From an uncultured Muribaculaceae bacterium (GTDB taxonomy: Bacteria; Bacteroidota; Bacteroidia; Bacteroidales; Muribaculaceae), in contig CAJTZS010000003.1 in assembly GCA_910584055.1 (NCBI GenBank), positions 62,001-126,000 on the forward strand: a stretch of DNA of 64,000 bases. Reading direction: 5' to 3'. This document shows, in pieces, positions 9,941-18,541 of this stretch; position 1 is the first letter of the stretch; every line of letters begins with the position of its first letter. The position numbers and the translations under genes were made by a program. The notes below the pieces were generated by a model. The model was not told where the DNA came from. It saw only the letters and a list, made by a program, of their open reading frames with translations, and did no database searches.

Positions 9941-11014
9941 ATGAATATTTATAAAAGTTTAAACAAGCTCTTAATCCTGTTACTTTCATTTATCGCGTGG
10001 CAACCTGTCGTTGCCACGCGATATTTCGATGCCTCTGCCTTTACCATTCTCGGACAGAATAGGGAAAATGTTCCGGGACTGAGCCGGATTGATATGAGTG
10101 CATATGGGGAGCGGGAGAACCCGGTCCCTCAGTATGCAGGGTTCTCCACGGGTGTCGCCGTGCTCTTCGAAACGGACAGCCCTTATATCAGGGTCCGATG
10201 GAAAAATGCATACCCCACAAGAGGGTTGAACACAACTCCTCTCATGCAAAGCGGCCTTGATTTGTATATAGAACAAAACGGGGAATGGCTTCATGCCGGC
10301 GTGGGTCTTCCAACTGACTCACTTGTCGCGGAACGCACGCTGGTTGAGAAAATGGACGGCAAGATGCACAGATGTCTGTTATATCTCCCATTATGGAATA
10401 AGGTGGAGAACCTTGAAATAGGGGTTTCGGAATATTCGGATGCTACCGTGAAAGCCATAAATCCCGGTTTTACAAAACGTGTTGCATTTGTAGGGTCAAG
10501 CATAATACATGGAGCTTCCGCATCAAGAGCAGGCTTAGCGCTTCCTGCCAGAATAGGAAGGGAACTTAGTGTGGAATGCATCAACCTCGGCTTTGCAGGG
10601 GTGTGTAAGTTAGATGATTTCTATGCTGATCTGATAATCGGTACCGAAGCTGATGTGTTTGTGATAGATGCTTTCTCAAATCCTTCCGCAGCTCAGATAC
10701 GCAAACGTCTGAGACCATTCGTGGAAAAGATCCGTAAAAGCCGACCGGATGTCCCATTGGTCTTTATTCAGACTTTAATTAGGGAGACAGGAAATTTCAA
10801 TCAATCCAAAAGGAATGAAGAGAAATGGAAACGTGTTGCCGCGGAGGAGGAGATGAAAAAGATTTTGGATGAATATAATGATGTTTATTTCCTCAATCCG
10901 GGGATGTCCCTCGGAGACAAAGACCGCACTGTTGACGGTGTGCACCCGACTGATGCAGGTTTCGAATCAATCATCCGTAATATCAAGTCCTCCATACAAG
11001 ATTTGCTTAAATGA
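9941..11014 (+). CDS. SGNH/GDSL-type esterase with N-terminal GxDLY-like domain
   Basis: A 357-residue secreted protein with a signal peptide ending around VVAT. Residues ~35-175 form a beta domain containing SGLDLY, the hallmark of the GxDLY domain that precedes some SGNH hydrolases. The catalytic domain shows block I VGSSIIHG (serine nucleophile), block II NLGFAG and block V DGVHPTDAG with the Asp and His of the triad. The usual GxND of block III appears modified (DAFSNP), so the oxyanion hole may be formed differently. Such enzymes deacylate carbohydrates, removing for example acetyl groups. It is 13 bp downstream of the BspA-like gene in the same operon. Confidence 0.82.
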   Translation: MNIYKSLNKLLILLLSFIAWQPVVATRYFDASAFTILGQNRENVPGLSRIDMSAYGERENPVPQYAGFSTGVAVLFETDSPYIRVRWKNAYPTRGLNTTPLMQSGLDLYIEQNGEWLHAGVGLPTDSLVAERTLVEKMDGKMHRCLLYLPLWNKVENLEIGVSEYSDATVKAINPGFTKRVAFVGSSIIHGASASRAGLALPARIGRELSVECINLGFAGVCKLDDFYADLIIGTEADVFVIDAFSNPSAAQIRKRLRPFVEKIRKSRPDVPLVFIQTLIRETGNFNQSKRNEEKWKRVAAEEEMKKILDEYNDVYFLNPGMSLGDKDRTVDGVHPTDAGFESIIRNIKSSIQDLLK

Positions 11015-11080
11015 ACCGTTGTAAGTTATGGCTTGTTAATATATCTAAAGATAAGGAAACAAACTATAAACATATCGGCT

Positions 11081-11557
11081 ATGCGTAAATCTGGATTGAA
11101 GAAACTGGTGCCCGGACTGGTGTTGATGTGCGGGCTTCTATGCGCGGGACTGACATCCTGCGTGAGTGATGACGGCGACTGGTGGGGTGGTCCTCCATCG
11201 GGTTGGGATACTTTCAACGATACCCGTCTTGAAGGGTATTGGGGGCTTGTGCAGTATAACAGTGACCCTGTGGATTATTCGGACGCAAATTATCTCTATT
11301 TCAACGGAAATGGGAGGGGATATTACTATTATCTGCAGGGTGGCCGTGAATACACTGAGCGCACTGTGTATTACAGTCAGGATTCTAATACGGGCACTTC
11401 GAGATACCAGATAAATATCCAGTATGAGTATTCCTCCCCGGTGACTATGAATTATTGGTTCACCCACGGTGGCGACACGATGTGGATGCAATGGCGTACG
11501 GGCAACGGCGCGGTGCAGACATATGTCTACGACCGTATGAACCGGGCTCCGTGGTGA
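11081..11557 (+). CDS. Small lipoprotein of unknown function
   Basis: A 158-residue protein from the ATG at 11081; an in-frame TTG further up at 11033 would put a charged stretch before the signal and is unlikely. The signal ends GLTSC (lipidated Cys near 27). The mature part is short and very rich in Tyr, Trp, Gly and Asn (DDGDWWGGPPSGWD, GRGYYYYLQGG), suggesting a small beta-sheet or lipocalin-like fold. I do not recognise the family. It is the last gene before a strong terminator, so it closes the carbohydrate operon. Confidence 0.7.
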   Translation: MRKSGLKKLVPGLVLMCGLLCAGLTSCVSDDGDWWGGPPSGWDTFNDTRLEGYWGLVQYNSDPVDYSDANYLYFNGNGRGYYYYLQGGREYTERTVYYSQDSNTGTSRYQINIQYEYSSPVTMNYWFTHGGDTMWMQWRTGNGAVQTYVYDRMNRAPW

Positions 11558-11585
11558 GAGATCCGTGCGAGAAGGTGAAAACATA

Positions 11586-11636
11586 AAACATATCGGGGAG
11601 GATTGACTGTCAATCCTCCCCGATATGTTTTTGTTA
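11586..11636 (+). terminator. Strong rho-independent terminator of the SusCD operon
   Basis: A perfect 20-bp stem (11586-11605 pairing with 11611-11630) with a 5-nt loop, ending in a T-rich tract. It lies 28 bp after the last lipoprotein gene on the plus strand. Confidence 0.9.
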
Positions 11637-11867
11637 CAAACTCATTTATCCTACCCAGTATTCTGAGGGTTGTTCCGTGGATGTTGATAAGCATTCTGCA
11701 TGGCCAGTCTTGTCTATGACTTCGTAGATGCTCTCGATTTGTGATGAGATAAAAATAAAAGGTGACATGGTGAACTATTTTAGGCTTTGTGAAAGTATTA
11801 AATTAAAATTTGGTATTATAACGTTATAGACCCCCTCCTTGTTCATTCTGATTTGGAAAATTTTAGC
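11637..11867. other. Gene-free stretch between the SusCD operon and ychF
   Basis: About 230 bp with no convincing reading frame, RNA gene or repeat. It becomes AT-rich towards the ychF promoter. I see nothing more in it. Confidence 0.5.
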
Positions 11868-11875
11868 TAATTTTG
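11868..11875 (+). promoter_or_regulatory. Bacteroidetes -7 box of ychF
   Basis: TAATTTTG fits the TAnnTTTG consensus and lies 37 bp before the ychF start. A clear TTTG at the expected -33 spacing was not found. Confidence 0.5.
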
Positions 11876-11912
11876 CAAATATTTCGAAAACAGCTTATAA
11901 ATAATACAAGAT

Positions 11913-13016
11913 ATGTCATTAAAATGCGGAATAGTGGGTCTCCCGAATGTCGGCAAGTCCACGCTTTTCAACTGTCTGAGTAACGCAAAGGCTCAGAGTG
12001 CAAATTTCCCTTTCTGCACTATAGAACCGAATGTCGGGGTAATCTCCGTCCCTGACGATCGCCTTACGAAGCTTGTGGAGATGTGCAATCCTCGCTCAAC
12101 TGTGCCTGCCACTGTAGAGATCGTAGATATAGCAGGTCTGGTGAAAGGGGCTTCCAAGGGAGAGGGTCTCGGTAATAAATTCCTTGCAAACATCCGTGAG
12201 ACGGATGCCATCTTACATGTGTTGCGTTGTTTCGACGATGACAACATCACGCATGTGGATACCACTGTTGACCCGGTGCGCGACATGGAGGTGATTAACT
12301 ATGAGCTTCAGCTTAAGGATCTCGAGACCGTGGAGTCGCGGCTTGCCAAGACAGAAAAGGCCGCCAAGGCAGGAGGCGATAAGACAGCCAAGATGCAACT
12401 TGAGGTGCTGAGTGCATATAAAGAGGCACTTGAGCAGGGTAAACCCGCAAGATCTGTAAAGATAGAGGGGAAAGAGGAAGAGAAATTTGCCCGCGAATTG
12501 TTTTTGCTCACCAATAAGCCTGTGCTTTATGTCTGCAATGTGGATGATTCCGCAGCCGTAAACGGCAACCATTATGTAGAAGAGGTGCGCAAGGCGATTG
12601 CCGGAGAGGATGCCGACCTTATGATTGTGGCGGCGAAGACCGAGAGCGAGATCGCCGAACTTGACACCTGGGAGGAGCGCAAGGAATTCCTTGAAGAGAT
12701 AGGACTGTCGGAATCCGGCGTGAGCCGTCTGATACGTGCTGCATACTCCCTGCTCGACCTGCAGACCTATTTCACAGCCGGTCCCGATGAGGTAAGGGCG
12801 TGGACATTCCTGCGGGGCACGAAAGCGCCGCAGGCAGCCGGTATTATTCACACCGATTTTGAAAAGGGTTTCATCCGTGCCGAGGTGATCAAATACGATG
12901 ACTATGTGTCGTTAGGATCGGAGACAGCGGTGAAAGAAGCCGGAAAGATGGGCGTAGAGGGTAAAGAATACGTGGTGCAGGATGGCGACATCATGCATTT
13001 CCGTTTCAATGTCTGA
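11913..13016 (+). CDS. ychF: Redox-regulated ATPase YchF (OBG family)
   Basis: A 367-residue protein matching YchF along its length: P-loop GLPNVGKS at residues 8-15, [21 protein letters not shown] (switch II region), LYVCNVDD in place of the usual NKxD specificity motif, which explains ATP rather than GTP preference, a coiled-coil insert (~120-175) and a C-terminal TGS domain ([19 protein letters not shown], then [16 protein letters not shown]). YchF associates with ribosomes and modulates translation and stress responses. It has its own -7 box. Its 3' end overlaps the convergent ATP-grasp gene by 11 bp. Confidence 0.97.
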   Translation: MSLKCGIVGLPNVGKSTLFNCLSNAKAQSANFPFCTIEPNVGVISVPDDRLTKLVEMCNPRSTVPATVEIVDIAGLVKGASKGEGLGNKFLANIRETDAILHVLRCFDDDNITHVDTTVDPVRDMEVINYELQLKDLETVESRLAKTEKAAKAGGDKTAKMQLEVLSAYKEALEQGKPARSVKIEGKEEEKFARELFLLTNKPVLYVCNVDDSAAVNGNHYVEEVRKAIAGEDADLMIVAAKTESEIAELDTWEERKEFLEEIGLSESGVSRLIRAAYSLLDLQTYFTAGPDEVRAWTFLRGTKAPQAAGIIHTDFEKGFIRAEVIKYDDYVSLGSETAVKEAGKMGVEGKEYVVQDGDIMHFRFNV

Positions 13017-13944
13017 AGATAGCCTCTTTCTGATAACGGGCCATAAGGACTCCGTCTTCCCAATCGGAAGACGGGGTTACTTTTTTACCCATTGATTCAA
13101 GGAGGATATAATCAGCTATCGGGGCGCCTGCATAGATGGAGCATATCACGCCGCCGCCGAGACGCGGGTTCACCTCCATGAGGAGATAGCGGTCTTTGTC
13201 GAGGTCGTGTAGGAACTGTATTGTGACAGGTCCGGTAAGTTTGAAATGCTCTATCACCTTTCGGCTCATCTCGATGAGCTGCGGGTTGCGGTAGGTTCTT
13301 GTGCGAGTCACCTCGCCTCCCATTATTTCAAGGCGTTCGCGTGGCACGGTAGTGAGTATCTCCCCGTCCGCGCTTACATAGCAGTCCACGGAATATTCGC
13401 GGTTGTTTTCTATGTATTCCTGAATTATATATTTGTCGAGATCCTGGAGGAGCATGAGGTCTTCCACATCATGGAAAATCTTTATCCCCCTTGAAGAACC
13501 TCCCTTGCGGGGCTTCACGATGGCCGGCATTTCATTGTCGATCACCGAATATGTGCGGGGAATGGGAAATCCAGCCTCCTTGAAGAGTCGCGCCGCCTCC
13601 ACCTTGTCGAACATGCGCGATGTGGTTGAGAAGTCAGATACCGGTACGAAAACTTCCTTTATATTCTCCTTGCATAGGGATGCTATTTCGATTGCGGAGT
13701 TGATGAACGGAAGAATGATATTTACGTTTCTCTCCTTGACGATGCGCGCGATGTCGTCGATAACATCCGGATCGGAAAAACTCTTCCCTTTGATCACTTC
13801 CCCTTCGAGGGCGATAGGCACTTCGCGGTCAAGCTCATAGGATATGATTTCCACCTCGCACCCGAGGCGTTTGCCGCTTTCTTTGAGGAGCTGGGCCATT
13901 GATACGCGGCGGGAGCCGCCCAGCATAAGGATTGTTGTGTTCAT
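13006..13944 (-). CDS. ATP-grasp ligase, carbamoyl-phosphate-synthase-like
   Basis: A 312-residue cytosolic protein. An N-terminal Rossmann-like pre-ATP-grasp domain (TILMLGGSRRVSMAQLLKES) is followed by the ATP-grasp fold with PAIVKPRKGGSSRGI (nucleotide-binding Lys and Gly loop), IIQEYIENNREYSVD and the metal-binding LLMEVNPRLGGG. Such enzymes join a carboxylate to an amine or thiol through an acyl phosphate. Its ATG overlaps the TGA of the upstream GNAT gene (ATGA), so the two are translationally coupled and probably work together. The substrate is unknown. Confidence 0.85.
   Translation of the reverse strand: MNTTILMLGGSRRVSMAQLLKESGKRLGCEVEIISYELDREVPIALEGEVIKGKSFSDPDVIDDIARIVKERNVNIILPFINSAIEIASLCKENIKEVFVPVSDFSTTSRMFDKVEAARLFKEAGFPIPRTYSVIDNEMPAIVKPRKGGSSRGIKIFHDVEDLMLLQDLDKYIIQEYIENNREYSVDCYVSADGEILTTVPRERLEIMGGEVTRTRTYRNPQLIEMSRKVIEHFKLTGPVTIQFLHDLDKDRYLLMEVNPRLGGGVICSIYAGAPIADYILLESMGKKVTPSSDWEDGVLMARYQKEAIFRH
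13052..13086 (+). terminator. Possible ychF terminator inside the convergent gene
   Basis: A 9-bp perfect stem (13052-13060 with 13066-13074) is followed, after six bases, by six Ts. It lies within the 3' coding part of the convergent ATP-grasp gene, so sequence constraint is shared. The offset T-run weakens the call. Confidence 0.4.
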
Positions 13945-14870
13945 GGGATTTCGTTATAGGTGCCGATATGTCGCATCTTTTTTTCTTCGAAAATATCGGA
14001 TATCTTGAAGAAGATTCCGGTCTCCTCCACATCCCCGAATTCTCGGTTTATGGCCGTGCCGAACATCCTCATGGTCGGAGAGAGCGCCATATATGAATTC
14101 ACCAACGGGGGAATCTTGAGGTCGTGTTCGCGTATGAAATGGTTGAGGATTCGGAAGTCCTCTTTGTAGTCATCGCCGGTGAACCGCGACTGCACTTCCG
14201 CAGACTCTGCGGCGGTGGGCAACGGGTCGATGGGAATGACAAGATTGTCGGGATCGGGGAAGTGCCTGTGCATGAATCCGAGAATCATGTCGCGGCATTC
14301 ACGGTTGTATTGCGGATACATTGTTACTTTCCCGAAAAGGTATTTGATCTGCGGATAGACCACTGTCAGCGCGCCAAGACCGTCCCAGAGGTTGTCAAGG
14401 GCGTAAATGGCTTTCGGACCGGCTTTAGTGGTCTGATATTCGAGTGCCACGAAAGAGCGTCCCAATTCTATTGTCTCAGGAAGGAACTCATTGAGGAACC
14501 GTTCCGAGAATCTGAACATGTGGGATGTGGCTATATGCGGCACGCCGTCAACAACGCGTATGTCCTCGCCGAGTATAAAGCGGTATCCCCCGATGATTTC
14601 ACGGTCGGCGGGATTCCACACTATCATCTGTCGGCAAGGCGTGGACATCGTGTCGAATTCATCGATGTCGCATTCAAGACCGGTGCCGCCTCCTGCATCT
14701 CGGAAGGCGATTTCGCGCAGACGGCCGATCTCGCGCATTGTGTTCGGCGCATTGAAAGCATCTATGACGTAGATCTCATTGTCGCCTTTATTGGTATGGC
14801 GCAAGAGCCTGTCGGGCGTCAGTTCGGCTTCTATGAGCGCAGGATCTATTTTATCTATAATGGGCTGCAT
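13941..14870 (-). CDS. GNAT-type N-acyltransferase (OlsB/GlsB-like)
   Basis: A 309-residue protein from the ATG at 14870. A longer frame could begin at a TTG at 14921, but that TTG sits inside the -7 promoter box, so the internal ATG is the better start. Residues ~35-180 match the Acetyltransf_5 group of putative hemolysins and N-acyltransferases: LREIAFRDAGGGTG, WNPADREIIGGYRF, ELGRSFVALEYQ and a long C-terminal part. Relatives transfer acyl groups from ACP to ornithine or glycine to make aminolipids such as N-acyl-glycine in Bacteroides. It is coupled to the downstream ATP-grasp gene by an ATGA overlap. Subfamily and amino acid partner are inferred. Confidence 0.75.
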   Translation of the reverse strand: MQPIIDKIDPALIEAELTPDRLLRHTNKGDNEIYVIDAFNAPNTMREIGRLREIAFRDAGGGTGLECDIDEFDTMSTPCRQMIVWNPADREIIGGYRFILGEDIRVVDGVPHIATSHMFRFSERFLNEFLPETIELGRSFVALEYQTTKAGPKAIYALDNLWDGLGALTVVYPQIKYLFGKVTMYPQYNRECRDMILGFMHRHFPDPDNLVIPIDPLPTAAESAEVQSRFTGDDYKEDFRILNHFIREHDLKIPPLVNSYMALSPTMRMFGTAINREFGDVEETGIFFKISDIFEEKKMRHIGTYNEIP

Positions 14871-14918
14871 ATCTATCGTCGGATTCCGGCGGCAACCACC
14901 GCTGAGTCCATTGAACTG

Positions 14919-14950
14919 CAAAATTAATAAAATCTCATTTAGTATGCAAA
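14919..14950 (-). promoter_or_regulatory. Promoter of the GNAT/ATP-grasp pair
   Basis: On the minus strand a TTTG (-33, bases 14947-14950) is followed after exactly 20 nt by TAATTTTG (-7, bases 14919-14926), the Bacteroidetes consensus. It lies in the 3' end of the preceding esterase gene and gives a leader of roughly 45 nt before the ATG at 14870. Confidence 0.75.
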
Positions 14951-15807
14951 TACCTTGAGAAGAAGCGCCACACTACTTCGTGGGTCTCAACGTCTTTGAC
15001 ATGCCATGAGTGGGCCGCGCCGCCAACCCGATATACCTCCACGTCATATCCCGAAGGGGAATCGGAGTAGATGGTGCGGGTCACCATGCGGGTGGAGTCT
15101 GTGAGTGTCGGGAACGTCTCCGTGCGCATCGAACAGCAACGGTTGGCCGTGGCCATTGTGCTTACTGCTAAGGGAACCGGGATATATGCTCCCCAGCCGC
15201 CGGTGTTCCCGTGGTCTCCCTCCCACATCGAGGTTTTGTCGGCATCGCCGTGAATCTCAATAAATGGAACGGGTTGAGGCAACGGATTGTTCAGGTAAGT
15301 GCATTCAAAAAGTAAACCGGCCACGGAGGCATAGGCACGGAAGAGTCCTGGGGCGGTGAAAGCGAGCTGATAACAGAGGTCTCCGCCGTTAGACATCCCA
15401 GCCATGAAAGAGTTTTCGCGGCTGAGTTTGAAACGGGAGCATACTTCCTCCTTCAGTTTGGCGAAGAAATCAGCCTCGTCTATTTTCATAGACTCTTGGG
15501 GCGGGTATCCTACCTTCCATCCGTCCTTGCCTCGTGAATCGGGTGCTCCGTCCGGATAGCACACTGCGAAACCTTCACGTTCGGCAGTGGCGTTGAGTCC
15601 CGTTCGCCAACGTGTTTTCGAGCCGTATCCATGAGTGTATATCACTAACGGAGCGTCAGGCTTCAAGTTCTTGGGCAGATACATCGCATAAGTGCGCACA
15701 GTGTCGCCATACGCGAACTCATATTTCTTTATCTCTTTTTTCTCGGCATTGCATGTCAGGAATGCAACTATGATAAATATAAACAGAATAGTTTTTTCCT
15801 TTGTCAT
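14935..15807 (-). CDS. Secreted polyhydroxybutyrate-depolymerase/feruloyl-esterase-like hydrolase
   Basis: A 290-residue alpha/beta hydrolase with an N-terminal hydrophobic segment that includes FLTC, so it may be a lipoprotein. It has the LpqC/PHB-depolymerase pattern: VIYTHGYGSKTRWR (oxyanion region), GMSNGGDLCYQL with the nucleophile Ser, HGDADKT with the catalytic Asp, and GGAAHSWH with the His. Related enzymes hydrolyse feruloyl or acetyl esters on plant glycans or polyesters. It stands alone between the AlbA_2-type gene and the GNAT promoter. The fold and triad are clear; the substrate is not. Confidence 0.83.
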   Translation of the reverse strand: MTKEKTILFIFIIVAFLTCNAEKKEIKKYEFAYGDTVRTYAMYLPKNLKPDAPLVIYTHGYGSKTRWRTGLNATAEREGFAVCYPDGAPDSRGKDGWKVGYPPQESMKIDEADFFAKLKEEVCSRFKLSRENSFMAGMSNGGDLCYQLAFTAPGLFRAYASVAGLLFECTYLNNPLPQPVPFIEIHGDADKTSMWEGDHGNTGGWGAYIPVPLAVSTMATANRCCSMRTETFPTLTDSTRMVTRTIYSDSPSGYDVEVYRVGGAAHSWHVKDVETHEVVWRFFSRYLHTK

Positions 15808-15923
15808 AATATCTGGTAATTTTATTTATGAAAAAATTTCTAAAAAGAGAATGGAGCTGGCAGGTGTATATATTTTTTAACCAGCAAGTTATTAGGAATT
15901 TGACCATGTTCTTTTGAAAATTT

Positions 15924-15970
15924 CGCGTTTTTTTCGCGTTTTTTTTCGCGTTTTTTCGCGTTTTTTCGCG
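15924..15970. repeat. Short tandem repeat of CGCG separated by T-runs
   Basis: Five CGCG blocks spaced 10-12 bp apart with 6-8 Ts between them, starting one base after the stop codon of the minus-strand AlbA_2-type gene. In that gene's transcript the tract reads CGCGAAAAAA repeated. Confidence 0.85.
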
Positions 15971-15971
15971 T

Positions 15972-17648
15972 TTATCCCAAACTCCATCTACGACCATCTC
16001 CCAGTTTGATTAATCCTTTGAGTCTAAGTTCTCTTAATAGGCGATCAATACGGTTTTTCTTTTGGTAGGCGGATAGCACACCCGGAAGTTTTGGAATCAA
16101 AAGCTTGTTGAAATCATTGCGTCGAAGTTGACCATGTTCTTTCAGTGCTTTCAGTATGAGATCACGATACCATTGATCATCAAATCCCGAAAGGTCAGTG
16201 TATTCGGCTTCTTGATGTGTTATACCGGCAACCTTTCGCGAAATAAACAAATTTTTGCCTCGACCTTCTATAAGTTTTTGATCTCGAAGTTTTTTTATAG
16301 CATCTTTTGTAAGTTTCTTACCTTTTTGAAGCCTATCGAGTAGAAAGACAGTGAGGAGATCGAGCGAAGAATTCTCCATCAATGTCTCGGAATATTCCCG
16401 ATTTATGACTTGTCCCGGAATCTCAAGGATTACATGAGTGGATGAAGACTGGTCATAATCGGGCATTGGCAGATATCTCTCCCGTTGATGCATATACATA
16501 TCGTGAATGCCAAACCCTTGACTATCTACCATTTTAAGGTTGACCATTGCACTCGCAAGAAATGGATTACGATATCTGCTCGGTGTCTTTTTACCTTCCA
16601 CATAGTCCTCGCATTCTCCATCGAAAAAGGCTCCGGCATTTACAAACTCAAGCTTATCAACAAATTCTCTGACGATAATTCTTTCGTTCATAGTGTAATC
16701 TTGATGCATGATGCAATTATGAAGACCTTCAAGAATACTCCGGTTGTCGTATTTCCAGATTTCTGCAGGAAGAAGAGCGTTGTTTGGAAAAATTTTGAAC
16801 TGATAGTTTCTAATGGTCTTCCTGATATTAATAGTAGAAAGCAGGAAGGGTGGGTAGAAAATAGTCGCAGCCCGTTCTTCTCCGGTCTGTAGCCGCCATA
16901 CGATTTGAGCGATATGATTGAGGTGGTGAGCTGCTTCCTCTTTGCCGAGAAGGAGTAACGCTGTGCGTGTTATTTTTCCATTTATGGTTACCTTGGCGTG
17001 ATCAAGAAATTCAGAAATACTCCATTTTTCTCTTGCCTCAAAGGCTTTGTGTGGAAAACGTTCACAATATCCCTTGATGGCCTGCTCAATAGCTTCCGGA
17101 TTCAGATCTTCAATGGTAGCATCCTCTACTATTTCAGCGCTCCAGTCTTTGTTGGAATTGTAAATTTGGCGTACCCAAGCAGGATAATTTTTTAAATCGG
17201 TTTTGCAACTGTCAACTCTGACGTAGGCTTTTCCCATGAAATATGTAGGTTCCCCTTTAGCGGCAGGAATCTTCAACATAACAACTTTTTTGCGGTTGTT
17301 AGCCTGAAAGGTCACAATCTCAAAATTAATTCGAGGGGTAACATACTGACGTAATCCGATTTCAAGATATTGATTGGGATTTTTATTTGACTTATCGAGT
17401 TTGAACGACACCTTCTGGACGGCAGGGTTGAAAGTGGTGCCAATGATTTCAAGAGTAGTATCGTCTACTCCGAAAAAGAGATATCCATACTCTTCATTGT
17501 CTAATGTGGCACCATTGGACAATGAAGAAATATATTCCCCAAGAGTATTAGGATCTTGGTAATTGCTTTTAAATTCAAGATGTCGTGTTTCACGATTTGA
17601 TGTCGCTATAAGTTCATCGAGGAGTGATGCATAATCCTGTCCATTCAT
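15972..17648 (-). CDS. AlbA_2-domain (Schlafen-like / RecG-related) putative regulator
   Basis: A 558-residue protein. The N-terminus (ETRHLEFKSNYQDPNTLGEYISSLSNG, then YLFFGVDD) is the AlbA_2 nucleic-acid-binding domain. The middle contains a degenerate histidine-kinase-like ATPase region (LEGLHNCIMHQDYTMNERI, EFVNAGAFF, GFGIHDMY), as in proteins often labelled ATP-dependent helicase RecG-like. The C-terminus has a winged-helix-type stretch (LLRELRLKGLIKLGDGRRW). These proteins are thought to be transcription regulators or defence-associated, but no function is certain. It follows the GSCFA gene by 17 bp, so co-transcription is likely. Its stop abuts a CGCG/T-run repeat. Confidence 0.78.
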   Translation of the reverse strand: MNGQDYASLLDELIATSNRETRHLEFKSNYQDPNTLGEYISSLSNGATLDNEEYGYLFFGVDDTTLEIIGTTFNPAVQKVSFKLDKSNKNPNQYLEIGLRQYVTPRINFEIVTFQANNRKKVVMLKIPAAKGEPTYFMGKAYVRVDSCKTDLKNYPAWVRQIYNSNKDWSAEIVEDATIEDLNPEAIEQAIKGYCERFPHKAFEAREKWSISEFLDHAKVTINGKITRTALLLLGKEEAAHHLNHIAQIVWRLQTGEERAATIFYPPFLLSTINIRKTIRNYQFKIFPNNALLPAEIWKYDNRSILEGLHNCIMHQDYTMNERIIVREFVDKLEFVNAGAFFDGECEDYVEGKKTPSRYRNPFLASAMVNLKMVDSQGFGIHDMYMHQRERYLPMPDYDQSSSTHVILEIPGQVINREYSETLMENSSLDLLTVFLLDRLQKGKKLTKDAIKKLRDQKLIEGRGKNLFISRKVAGITHQEAEYTDLSGFDDQWYRDLILKALKEHGQLRRNDFNKLLIPKLPGVLSAYQKKNRIDRLLRELRLKGLIKLGDGRRWSLG

Positions 17649-17665
17649 AACGATAAGAAAAATTA

Positions 17666-18538
17666 TTAATGTAATATACTCCGGTGCGAGGCGCGTTTTG
17701 AGATTTTTTCGCCCTCTTTCAGTAGGGCGATGCCTTTCTCGTCGAGGTAGGTTGCCTTGAAGATATCCCAGATGTAGTCAACGGCCATGTCGGAGGGGTG
17801 GACGAGATCGGAGGCGTAGAAACGGTAGTCGCGCAGGTCATCGTTCACAATTTCGTAGGCTGGGAAATAATGACAGAAATCGAAAGCTTCGCAGATTTGC
17901 TCCACGGCGAGGATGAGGGTGGCTTTCGAACGGGCGTTGCCTTCGAACCCGTCTTTGATATGACGCACCGGGCTAATGGTGAATATGATTCTAAGATCGG
18001 GGTATTCCGTGTGTATATATTTGATGAAATTGATCCAGATATAGGTGATTTGGCTGATGCTTACGCGTTGGCGCGTGAAGAGCTGCTGTGGCTGCTTGTG
18101 GCAGTTGGAAACAACATAACCATCTTTTTCATTAAGGAAATAACACCAGGCTGTGCCGAACGTTATGAACAGTGCCTCTGCATTTTTTATCTTATCCATG
18201 AAGACGGCGATTGATTCGGTGATGTTGGAAAATACGCTTTCCGGAGAGAGTCCGGATTTCTTGGAATCAAACAGCCATGAATGGGTAAAGCCATTGTTTT
18301 CGAATATGGAATCTTTAATTGTGCCTTCGGTATTCGATTCTGACAATGCGAGTTTTAAGACGCGGGCTATTGAGAGAGGATTGAAAAGTACCCCGAAAGG
18401 GTTTGTCGCGTCCCATTGGCAGAGACGCATACGTTGGGCAATGTTGTCGGCAAAACAGGAGCCGGTCAACACAACCGGTTTCGCCGGATTCAAGGTGAAT
18501 CCGGCGCGTTGCGGAATATATTCGGTCCGGAATTTCAT
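17666..18538 (-). CDS. GSCFA-domain protein
   Basis: A 290-residue cytosolic protein whose first third shows the signature that names the family, VLTGSCFADNIAQRM, followed by NPFGVLFNPLSIARVL. Later motifs are FITFGTAWCYF, IIFTISPVRHIKDGFEGNARSK and FYASDLVHPSDMAVDYIW, the last resembling the Asp-His end of SGNH hydrolases. GSCFA proteins are common single-copy genes in Bacteroidota; an SGNH-like hydrolase activity is plausible but unproven. It starts 4 bp after the RAYT gene ends and precedes the AlbA_2-type gene. Confidence 0.9.
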   Translation of the reverse strand: MKFRTEYIPQRAGFTLNPAKPVVLTGSCFADNIAQRMRLCQWDATNPFGVLFNPLSIARVLKLALSESNTEGTIKDSIFENNGFTHSWLFDSKKSGLSPESVFSNITESIAVFMDKIKNAEALFITFGTAWCYFLNEKDGYVVSNCHKQPQQLFTRQRVSISQITYIWINFIKYIHTEYPDLRIIFTISPVRHIKDGFEGNARSKATLILAVEQICEAFDFCHYFPAYEIVNDDLRDYRFYASDLVHPSDMAVDYIWDIFKATYLDEKGIALLKEGEKISKRASHRSILH

Positions 18539-18541
18539 AAA

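Noticed and set aside
14871..14921. N-terminal extension of the GNAT gene from a TTG
   Set aside because: The TTG is part of the -7 promoter box, so it is at or before the transcription start.
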